From: Alisma plantago-aquatica | Taxonomy: Eukaryota > Streptophyta > Magnoliopsida > Alismatales > Alismataceae | Reading direction: 5' to 3' | Assembly: GCA_963693085.1 (NCBI GenBank) | Contig: OY856411.1 | Coordinates: forward strand, 113,638,767 to 113,702,766 | Length of the DNA stretch: 64,000 nt | Shown: positions 54,367 to 64,000 of the stretch, one piece after another | Layout: the number at the start of each line of letters is the position of its first letter | How positions within the stretch are numbered: position 1 is the first letter of the stretch | Notes under the pieces: generated by a model | Told to the model about the DNA's origin: nothing | What the model saw: only the letters and a program-made list of their open reading frames with translations | Databases searched by the model: none | Made by a program: the position numbers and the translations under genes

Positions 54367-55260
54367 CAACATCTAGGTGATGGGAAAGAATGCTTCACAA
54401 CTCAACTTTATGGGTGGGTCTTGCAATCCTAGAGACCCAAAGGAGAGATTCATCTGTCACCCTCAAGAATGATCTTCTCCTCACAAGATTTTCCTTTGAA
54501 GAGGATATGAAATTCTCTCTAGAGGAAGAACCATGGTTCTTTGATAACCAATTGGTCCTTACTAGCAATCAATGACCATAGGCCGACATAAGGTGAGCCT
54601 CTCTCACTTCTGCACCTTTTAGGGTGACACTCCCAAATGTTGAATGCAATGGATGAGGATAAGGATCACCATCATTGACTATGGCATTGGAAATCCAAAT
54701 GTGATTGGTTTCTTTTCCACTGGTAGACACATGAGAGCTATGCACATGTGTGTGGAGATGGAAGTGGATAAGAACCAACCCTAGTGGTCATGATTGTGAC
54801 GTTGGAAAGAAAGGAGCTCGAGATACGATTGTGTACGATGTCTTACCTAAAAGGTGCTAATCCTGCAAGGTGTTTTGGAAATTTTCCTAGGGGATGCTTG
54901 GGGAACCGTGAAGTGCACCAAGCGCCTTCTGTGGTATGTGGGTTCTCTTCCTGCACGAGACCATGCATAAGGAGAAAAAACAAAGATCAAAATCTCCAAG
55001 CAGTTTAGTAGGTGGCTTGTCCACCTACTGATGCTCTATCGGCGGCTCAAGTCTCGGTAGATGTGGAGAACATTGATAATAGGGTGCCTTTCAATACCAA
55101 TAAAGGAAGCATGGATATTCCTACTAAACTTATAGAGACAATGAGTGAGGTGTAAGAACCCATGAGGTGTAGTGACGAGGTGGATGATGATCCTCACCCC
55201 TATTCAGCTGGATCTACCCTCACCTAAGGCGTAAAACTAATTCTCTATATTAGAGAACTT
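54367..55260 (+). pseudogene. LINE ORF1 remnant
   Basis: Peptide blocks in several frames fit the plant L1 ORF1 (DUF4283-type) protein: IGNPNVIGFFSTGRHMRAMHMCVEME corresponds to the conserved IGKPL...R.SYARVCVE block (written here in part: YARVCVE is RAMHMCVE). The frame is broken by many stops. ORF1 binds LINE RNA. The left end of this LINE lies beyond the Athila-like insertion, at 37311-37381 and perhaps further left. Confidence 0.5.
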
Positions 55261-55397
55261 GAATTTTGAGTTGTTACTGGAGGACATGTCAAGAAAGACC
55301 AGAGGAACTATGATTGTGCGTTCCAAAAGAAACAACATAGGAAGGGGGATGACTTCTTCCAGGCTATCCACCTTTAGAAGGGTGGATTCAACCATAC

Positions 55398-56822
55398 ATG
55401 ATGACCATCCTCACGTGGAATGTGAGGGGATCCTTAAGGCCTAAGTGCCAATGGTGGATGAGGATAATCATCCATGAGTCTCAAGCTACTATTGTTATAC
55501 GCTTGGGGATAGGGATAAATATGACGTTTGAGAAGAATGTGAGCAATATTTTTATGTATTGATTATGGATGGTGGACGAATTGTAATGAAATGGAACCCT
55601 AATATATGGGATGTCCACTACATTCACACATATGATTAGTTGGTGGTGGTGAGCTGCATCGATAGAGGAGATTCCACTATGCGATAAGTGTGGTTTATGG
55701 CCATTAAAGAAGCTGGGAGGTAGACATTTTTGGAAATCCCATCTTCAAAATTGTGGAGAAGCTGAAGAGGACAAATATTCTTTGAAGATGTAATCTCATG
55801 GGCTCTCTACACCCTTGCAAGGAATACCAAAATGGAGTACTATGATTCTTCCAAAGCATTGAGATCTAACCCCTTACACATCAAGATGATGGATATCAAG
55901 GAAACAACTATGATCAAACTACTGCAACTAGAGAAGGCTAAGGAATTGATGTTCAGAAACACATCCATCTCTGCTAGATTAGACATGGTGACCGCAACAC
56001 AAATGTCTACCGAAGAGATACAAAAAAGAATCAAATTTGGGATTGTATCCATACACTAATCAAAGTGAACGGTGAAACCATAGGTAGGCCTAGGGAAGTA
56101 GTTGTTGAAGCCGTAGATTTCTTCAAATAGTTGTATAACCACAGTTAATTTCTTTTCCATGTGAGCTTCCTTTGACCAGAGTTATTGAGGACATGAACCA
56201 AAAACTTTGTGGGATGCTTTGAGGAAGATATAAGGGTTGTGGTTTTCCTAATTGAGGCTTAGAAAAGCACTTGGGCCTGACATCTTCAATTGTAAATTTT
56301 ACTAGAATAATTGGCAAAAAATCAAAGAAGATGTCTGTTAGGATGTTTTCTATGTTCTCATTGGTGGAACCATGGCTCTTAGGGTCAACCATGATTTCCT
56401 TCGACTAATTCCTAAGATGTACCACTCAGCTTCATTGAGTCGCTATAGACCTATATCCTGCTGCTTTGTTCTCCATAAGGTGTTCTTCAAGCTTCTATCA
56501 AGGAGACTGAAGCTAGATCTTCTAGAGATGGTGTCCCTCAACCAATCAACCTTCATCAAAGGGAGATCCATCTAAACAATGCTCTGCTTGTGGGGAATTC
56601 CTCTTTGATTTCAATAACAAAAGTAAATTTAAGAAAATATGCATCAAAATATACATATCCATGGCCTATGATCATGTCAATTTGCAAGCTCTATTGTATG
56701 TAATGGAAGCTCTGGCAGGTGGAATGGATTGATGAAACAATGCGTGAATTCGATTTATTTCTCGATTTTGGTGAATGGAGTGCCTAAGGTCTTGTTTTGT
56801 GCTTCTAACAGTTTAACAAAAT
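55398..56822 (+). pseudogene. LINE ORF2 remnant (endonuclease start and reverse transcriptase)
   Basis: Begins MMTILTWNVRGS at 55398, the typical start of the L1 endonuclease. RT is recognised at 56372-56575 (FLRLIPKMYHSASLSRYRPISCC, then LNQSTFIKGRSI) and 56600-56800 (ISMAYDHVNLQALL, where LINEs have DMxKAYDxVNW; SILVNGVPK). The catalytic FADD region and RNase H are missing: the sequence stops at the repeat beginning at 56823. The endonuclease portion is largely decayed. This is a separate LINE copy from the one at 1-786. Confidence 0.75.
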
Positions 56823-57505
56823 GTAGCATACTAAAACTTGCCTTTCCTATCGTTGAATTCTTGAGATTAAGGATTAAGTACCTATGGGTATAGATCTTAC
56901 TACCAACTAAAAAAAAGGTATAGAGTGTACCCTGGCTTGGACATTAAAAGGATAGAAAGGATAATGAGAGTTGGTATATTTTAGTTGGAAAAGATGATAT
57001 CACTAAATATCTTTAAAAGGAACCTTGGGTCAAATAATTTAAATAGTTGCATCTAAGAAGTAAGAAAACAAGTCATGATCCTAAAACTTATCTAATGTTG
57101 AAATATTATCCATAAATTTTTGTTTGATGAATAAATATGGAAAGAACACCTTTTAACCCCGACTCATGTGACCACCTAACAAATAGTCTTAGAAGAGGAA
57201 ATCAAAACCCATATTTGGATTCACATTGTCCTAGTGAGCTTATGGGCCATATTTCACATGAAATAGATAATACTATAGACCTTAATTGCATTTAGGATAG
57301 AAAATATAAGTTTAACATGAAAATATTAAATGGAATAATAGATGATCCTGAAAGTTCAAAATAATAGAAAATCTAAACTCTACATGTCTTAGTTATCCTA
57401 GGTTTAAAAGTTCATATTATTTGATCCCTCAAATAAAATAAGAAATGAGGGATGGATAAATTACCTAATTATGTTAATCTTTTAGTCATTATAACCACTT
57501 TCCCT
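56823..57505 (+). repeat. Repeat C, copy 1
   Basis: Starts TGTAGCATACTAAAAC and aligns with 61309-61953 (shared GTACCTATGGGTATAGATC). Non-coding; LTR-like start. It follows the LINE directly. Confidence 0.65.
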
Positions 57506-60500
57506 AGAGTCTCTCATTATTTGTGTCACGTTGGGTTTCTAAATATTCTTCTCTAATTTCACTCTTCTACCTACCGATTCAATTTTGATATTATAGACAT
57601 CAAGCTTTCTTCTTTCTTGACCTTCCTTTCTTATTCACAATGTGCAATGAGGAGTTCTTTCCCAATTTTTTATCTCCCTTTCTACTCAACGATTTCACAT
57701 GATTTATTTGTCTGTGATTCAGTCATTGCCTTGTGATAAGGGAAAGCCTAAACATAATCTCTATTGTGTTGTATTTGATGAAAACATATTTTCCACAGAG
57801 AGGTCTTCTTCAATGGAGTATTAGAAAATTCCCATGTAAACCCCCATGCCTATATTACACAAGGAAATCAATCCTTATACCTATTGTTGCCTCCCTTCTC
57901 CCTCAATTGCTACCATTTCACCCTATATCCCCATCCCCATTTCCACCTTCTTTTCATGGATTCTAAAGTAGGTGTAGATGTCGAGGACCTTCTCAAATCA
58001 ATTGTGTTGATTTTGAACATGTCAAGGAGTCCCCAGTGGGTTATGTATTGTTGTAGCCTCACGACATGAATCTCAGACTCAAACTAACTCTTATTGTTGT
58101 AGCTTATCAAATTTACCTCCGCTTGTAGTCATGGATCGCTCAAGACATAGAAACCCTATCTGAGTCTAGAGGGTGTCACTGTAACTCATTTACCTCCTGG
58201 TTTCCTTTTCTTTTAGGTAATCACCCAAGTTTCAATCTCCTTTCTTCTTCTTACCCTTACTATCTTGTCATTTTGGACATGTGCCTCACTGAGCCATTCA
58301 TGCGTTGGTTCTAGGTGTACGAAGTCCTATGATTGAGATTTCCCTATTCATATGCATAGTCTTTGTATCCCCTAAATCTATGCCCCCATCACCAGAGTTG
58401 AAAAAAGGTAGTAATTGTGTTGGGTGTCTGTGAGGATGGGGAAGATGAGAGGTTGTCATGCTTATAGTGGTTTTTGTTGCCTTTTAGATGTGATTTGTAT
58501 CATTTGCACATGTGTTTTTTGAGCCCATGAATTTACCTATTTCTCATGTCATGTTGTGAACTCAAGTAATTAAGTTGTTGGACAAATATGTCTTTTACAT
58601 ATAATTTTGATTTTAGAAATACAATGATTATATCACTTTTTTGATAATAACTAAATATACATGACTAAAAAGGATGAGATAAAAAATGTTTTGCAGTTGT
58701 GGGATTTTTCTCTACATGAGGGTATGGTTTTTGTCATCCAATTCCAATATAACAAATATGCAATTTAAGGATTTTTATAAGTGACCAGGATTCCTAAAAT
58801 TTATGTATAATAATTTACAAATCAGAAAATATAATAAAATAGGATATGGAATTATAAAAATAGAACTTGTACGATAGTGTTAGTCTGATAACCTGATTTA
58901 TTAGTAATAAGGAAGGAAATTTGTAGGGTTCATTAACTAATGATGTATTAACCTAATTTCACATATGTGCTTAATAGATTGCTTGAAGTTATGTTGAAGA
59001 CTTTAGATTGACTTTGGACATATCAAGACTTTATATGAGGTATGTTACATTCCTTATATTTTATATTGGGAATTGACCTATGTTTCTCTCTCTCTCTCTC
59101 TTGGTATTTCTAAAACTTGAAACCCTAACTTATTGATGAAGCTATTTCCTTGAATTGTTCTTATTTAAAGATTACTTTTGTTACTAGATCCTCTTTCAAT
59201 ACTAAATCTTACAAGATCTACTTTTATGGATCCTATACCCCACTTGATATTTAATGGATATTCTCATCCCTCGTATTTTGAATTAAACTTGCTTAATCAT
59301 TTTATGCATAATGTGGTGACTGCTAGCATAATGTATATGTGTATTTTTGTGCCGACGTGTAAATTTCCAGCACTTTATAATGAAGAGGTGATAATTATTG
59401 CAAGTTAAATTATTAGAGAATATTTGTACCATGTTCTTCTTAGAGAAAATGTGTATATGTTCTTGTTCACCCCCTATTAATGGTAGATGTGCTATTTCTT
59501 ACCAACATGTTTATACGGTTCTAGTATTATCACATGTAAAACACATGGACACCTTGCTCTTATTTATCATACTCTTATTTGAGTATGACTAAACTTATTT
59601 CTTGCCTCTACATTTGTCCATGTACTATAGACTAAAATTATTTAGATTCGTTGTACTTTTGTCCACCATGACATTATTTTGGGTGCCTTTCTACCCTAAA
59701 TGCACCATTGCACTCGTATTATATATTTTGAATGTGCCTTTCCTCCAAGGGCACACCTTTCCACTCGACTTAGGCTTGGGAATTTATGTTTCTCAGCCCT
59801 ACTTAAGTAATACTAATATGTTTATTTTAATATGCACGCATTATAGTTGTGATATTATTTAGACATGGTTAAGGAAAGAAACTCTCTTATAGTTATATTC
59901 TTTACATGTTCTCTTTGATATCCATTTGGATGTTCTTTCTCCCACTTGATTTAGGAAGCCTTGATAAAGTTCGTTGATGTTCGTTTTCCTAATTATTGCT
60001 AAATCCCTATTTATATGCACATATTTCCATTTTTATGCTAACAACATCCACTTTGTCTTCTTTTCTAGAGTATGCTACCAACCCCTTGGGTGAAGGACAT
60101 GGATAACCGCACATGATGAGTTGAACTTGGCTTAGTGGAGGTGACTTTTGGGATATATACTTGAAATAGCTGAGATATCCCTCTTCTTAGTGAAGAAGTT
60201 GTTTCTTTCATGTAAACCCACAACAAGAGATTATTATGTAATCATGTAATCTAAAATTAGTTTATGATATATTTTGTTGCTAATCTTATATACCATTCAT
60301 TTGAGAAATAAAAAATACACTTGTTCCAACATACTTGTTAGTGAGTTTGGATTCACTGAGTTTATTCCTCAATTGATTAAGGAGTGGGATCCTCTCTCAG
60401 GTTCCACTCCTTATAATATCATACATAGACAAGTCAGTTTAATTTTGACAATTTTAACTTATCCTTGTTAGGTTTCCACAAATTCCTCTAAGGACCCTTT

Positions 60501-61308
60501 CATATATGCAAACCCTAGATGAGATGTTTTTCCCTAGAATTTCCCTATGATACTGATAAGGGATGAATGAAATATGTAGAATCATATGAGGTACACATAA
60601 GGATCTTGATTAGAAATGCGTAATCTAGATGAGACCCATAACTTTGTACCTATAAAGCAGTTTAGTCGTGATATCTATCTTTTTATATTTGAGGTTTGAC
60701 AATAGGATGAAATTATGTAATGAGGATGCTAAATTAATAGGATAAGGAGATATTAGTATTCAAAACTTGTTATTTAATTTTCTCCCTAATTTTGGCCCTA
60801 TCTTCAGTTTCATATCACAAAGCTTTTCCAACAAAATATTATTCTTTATAATTCTGCATGTATAAAAATATATTTGTGATTATGGAGGTTTCTTGAACCA
60901 ACTCTTAATGAATGGATGTATGGAGTTTGCTAGGAAAACCCTAGAATTAGTTTGATTAGAAGTCTTAAACCCTATTATTGAGTATGGAGTGATGACTAGT
61001 ACAATGTGGCTGGTACTAAATGTTTAGAAGACCTACCTTTTGTCCCCCTAAGTTGTTAAGGGTGTACCTGGTGACTCTTTAGATTATGATGCTAACCTTA
61101 GGATGTTAGGTTAGAATGACATGTACATAGAACTCAACCCTAGGGGATAAGACCTTCTAGTTGGATAGATGACCTATGTCTATCATAAACGCACCCTTAT
61201 GTTTAGTTTGATTTATTAGGTAAAACATATTTTAGGGTTGGAGAGTAATTAGCTAGTTTTGTAAGAATGGTTAGATTTCTAGACAATCATTTCAAGTGTT
61301 GAAGTATT
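57506..61308. other. Unassigned sequence between the two copies of repeat C
   Basis: 3.8 kb, AT-rich, only short frames. A CT microsatellite lies at 59085-59102. It reads like LTR or other non-coding repeat sequence; no domain, element end or RNA gene seen. Confidence 0.4.
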
Positions 61309-61953
61309 GTTACATGCCATAACCTACCTTCCTTATCCCTAAAATCTGAATTTCAAAGATTAGGTACCTATGGGTATAGATCTTGATATAACCCCCAAAA
61401 AGGCAATGAATGTACTCTGGATTGGACATAAAAAGGAAGCAAAGGAAAATGAGGATTTGTTTGCTTTTAGTTTGAAAAGATAATATCACTAAATTTATAT
61501 AAAAGAAACTTTGGATCAAATAAATTATATACTTTCATAGAAGAGTTAAGAAAATAATTCATGATGAGATAATCCTAAAACTAATTTAATTTCAAAATAT
61601 TATCTACTGATATTTGTTTGATAAATATATATGGAAAGAACACCATTTTGCCCCACTACATGTGATCAACTAATAAATAGTATCAAAAGAAGAAACTAAA
61701 TCCATATTCAGACTCCTCATGTCCTAGTTAGCTTATGGGTCGAGTTTCACATGAAATGAGTAATTCTCTATGCCTTATTTTTATTTAAATGGATTATCCC
61801 AAAAGTGAAAATAATAGCATTCAAATTCTACATGCCTTTATTAGCCTAGGTTTAAAATTTCATATAAATTGGAACTTTTTTGATCCACCAAATAGAATAG
61901 GAAAGATATGTGTATCAATTACCTAATCATATTTATCATTTATTCATTATAAC
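61309..61953 (+). repeat. Repeat C, copy 2
   Basis: Starts TGTTACATGCC; direct repeat of 56823-57505. It is cut at 61953 by the LTR of the next Ty3 element. Copy 1 shows the uninterrupted site (ATAACC near 57491), so ATAAC is the probable target duplication. Confidence 0.7.
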
Positions 61954-63791
61954 TGTAACAAACCGAGTTTCAAATAATATTTGCAATTTCCACCCCATAC
62001 TTTGTGCTATCTCATTTTCCCCTTTTCTTTGTCTTTAATATTGAATTTATGTAAATTTAATGGTCTGGATAGCATATACATGCCAACACAAGGGTTAGTG
62101 CACATATTTCCTCTATTATTATTTTTAGTAAGGGAAATGATGCAAATGTTCCCAAAAACGAAATAAGTGTTGCATAAATATGATTTTATCTATGGATAAT
62201 GTTATTATTCAAATCTCATGAATAATTGGTGAAAAATAATTAATGTTAAGGAATTAATAACCCCCTTATTTTTTATCTCTCCTTATGAGTGAATAAAATT
62301 TTGAAATGTAATTAATAGAGTGGGGAAAGCCTCTTGGTTGGCTATCTCAAAAATACAACAAGAAAAATTATCATAATGCCTCTTCACATTAATTTACTCA
62401 ATTTATACACTAATATATATGTTAATGGGAAATAAATTTATTAGGGTCCTTATTTTGGGTAAAACAAAAAATTAAATGCATATCATCGTTCTAGGTGTTT
62501 TCATAAACTTATGGTTAAAATTTGAGGTCATTTGGACTTCGTTTGACCATTCAAATAGATTTTACAAGTTTCAATAAAGTGTGACTTTGCATTGAATGAA
62601 TATCATTTAAATGACACTTAAGCCAATGTCGGTTTGATTCATGTGTCACGCGTGATCCGACAGTCAGCAAGCACTCTAGATCTAATCAGATAGTCATGGC
62701 GTTGTCTTCTTCCTCTAAACGATGAACAAGACACGCCTCCTCGGTCCGAGACCCTGTTCTCCCTCCCCTCTTCACCGTTTCACGAGATTTCTTTGCCAAA
62801 AGGTCTGCCACTTCACACCATTTCATTTAATCCATTACACACCTATCCTCATGCACCATGGCCGAAATGCCTAGGGGCACGGCCATGGCTTCTCCTCTCC
62901 CTTGACACTTCGGATTTTCGCACCGCCGCACCTATAAAAAGCCATCTCCACACCTCCGTCGGTCCCCTAGCAACTTCTCCCTAGCACTAATTTGGCCCGA
63001 AGCTCCCTCGCTTAGTCCCAAAACCTCCGCTTCCTCCGTACCCTGTGGCCATCTTCCCACCTCATCAGTGATAGAAACAACAAAATTAAGTTTTCTGGTG
63101 AGTTCGTCTCGTCTCCCTCTTTGTTTCGAATACGTGTACGTCCATTTTGGTCAAGAAACGTGGAAACGCCCGAATGGGGGAGCTCCTTCTCCGCGGCCAT
63201 GGCTGGCACGAGAGGAAGGAGATGACCCTTTGGGTTTTTACGATTTTTCCCCCGCAGCCCTATGTTAGTTTAATGTAGTCATAAAGACTCATGCTTGCTC
63301 ATTAGTTATTATTTTGTTTGGCAGAAATCTAAATTGTTGATATGCCTCATACTCTTGAAATCTCGTAGTGTAGTGAATCTTTACTTTGCCATATGATAAA
63401 AATGCTACTTGTCCTTAATCATATTTTGACACATACTTTTTATCTTCTTTTGTTAGGTGACCCCCAACCACCCAGAACCACGGCAAGGACTAGATCAAGG
63501 GCAAGGAGTACCAGGACATGAGTAGAGATGCCATCATGCATAGGTTGCTATTGGTAGATCCTATACTTTGTTGTTCAGGCTATGTTATAAATTTTGATAT
63601 AGATCCATGTAATAACATAGGCTTCTCATCTTTTTCTTCCATTGCTACTATTGACATTTATGTATTTGGTTCATGCTTATTTAAATGAAATTATTATGCA
63701 AGCATCCTTCCTCAATAACATTTTATGCTATTGAGGGATGTTTTGTATTTTCCATTAAATTTTAGTGAGGGGTTGATCTCGCCTCTTTACA
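61954..63791 (+). repeat. 5' LTR of a second Ty3-like element
   Basis: 1,838 bp from TGTAACAAACC to TCTTTACA, followed within four bases by a primer-binding site. A TATA box is at 62934-62941 with a C-rich, gene-like leader (62950-63260). The short frames inside are not genes. The rest of the element lies beyond the window. Confidence 0.75.
62934..62941 (+). promoter_or_regulatory. TATA box in the second Ty3 LTR
   Basis: TATAAAAA preceded by a C-rich, G/C-rich 250-bp stretch and followed by a CT-rich leader. Confidence 0.6.
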
Positions 63792-63794
63792 TCA

Positions 63795-63806
63795 TGGTAT
63801 CAAAGC
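63795..63806 (+). other. Primer-binding site, tRNA-Met type
   Basis: TGGTATCAAAGC, one base different from the copia site; this variant is common in Ty3 elements of plants. Confidence 0.8.
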
Positions 63807-64000
63807 TTATAGGGTAGCTACTAGGGTACAAAGTTGAAAGTGATGGTGTTTAGAAAGGGTCAGAACCTGGGGGCTGGAAATATTTTCCTCTGCCCCACTA
63901 GTTGGTTAACGAGGACTCCTGGGTTCATATGACACCGGCCTGGCCTGATATGATACTGAGTGCTCGAAATAGCATGCCTATAAGCAATTGTAGCATCATC
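63807..64000 (+). other. Leader of the second Ty3-like element
   Basis: Non-coding up to the window end. Similar to 3694-3780 (GATGGTGT, GGGGGCTGG, CGAGGACTC), which ties this element to the Tekay-like one at 787-25000. Confidence 0.65.

Noticed and set aside
63068..63268. Gene-like short frame in the GC-rich part of the second Ty3 LTR
   Set aside because: The region lies between the LTR ends and behind the LTR TATA box; LTR leaders often look like gene 5' ends.

Overview
This window is nuclear DNA from a flowering plant with a large, repeat-rich genome. I found no intact host gene, tRNA gene or full-length rRNA gene. Almost everything recognisable is a transposable element: a Tekay/Del-type Ty3 chromovirus, a Sirevirus-like Ty1/copia element, an Athila-like Ty3 element, two solo LTRs of a third LTR family, an LTR carrying a 5S-rRNA-like segment, L1-type LINE pieces, paired MITE-like elements in (TA)n tracts, and the 5' LTR of a further Ty3 element. 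The species cannot be named from this. Every element ORF carries stops or frameshifts, so all copies look dead.

Layout. 1-786: 3' end of an L1-type LINE (RNase H domain), abutting or inserted in the Ty3 LTR that follows. 787-25000: a decayed Tekay/Del-like element (5' LTR 787-3594, 3' LTR 22128-25000). Its integrase is split by a solo LTR (8269-9851 plus 21036-21551), which is itself split by a complete Sirevirus-like element (9852-21035, 1,538-bp LTRs, target duplication CTTAG). 25001-27297: non-coding repeat A, paralogous to repeat B at 33796-37310. 27298-28236: two ~395-bp terminal-inverted-repeat elements in opposite orientation inside (TA)n. 28237-33795: a minus-strand LTR with a 5S-like core (29652-29933), a 2,081-bp solo LTR with duplication TGAAC (30037-32117), and unresolved sequence. 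35085-36264: a LINE-like retrocopy with a 14-bp duplication inside repeat B. 37382-54361: a complete 17-kb Athila-like element on the minus strand (1,784-bp LTRs, duplication ACCAC), inserted in an L1 LINE whose ORF1 and ORF2 remnants continue at 54367-56822. 56823-61953: two copies of a further repeat around unresolved sequence. 61954-64000: 5' LTR, primer-binding site and leader of another Ty3 element.

The most unusual parts are the third ORFs of the two complete elements. The Athila-like ORF3 (40438-45357, minus) encodes an ATHILA-type domain, low-complexity and coiled-coil linkers, and two successive segments that look like Ulp1/C48 cysteine proteases. It has its own apparent promoter: a copy of the LTR's 26-bp palindromic repeat array plus a TATA box, and a 3' splice site just before the ATG. 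The unrelated Sirevirus-like element also has a copy of its LTR palindromes in front of its ORF3, and the ATHILA-type domain appears to be shared by both ORF3 products.
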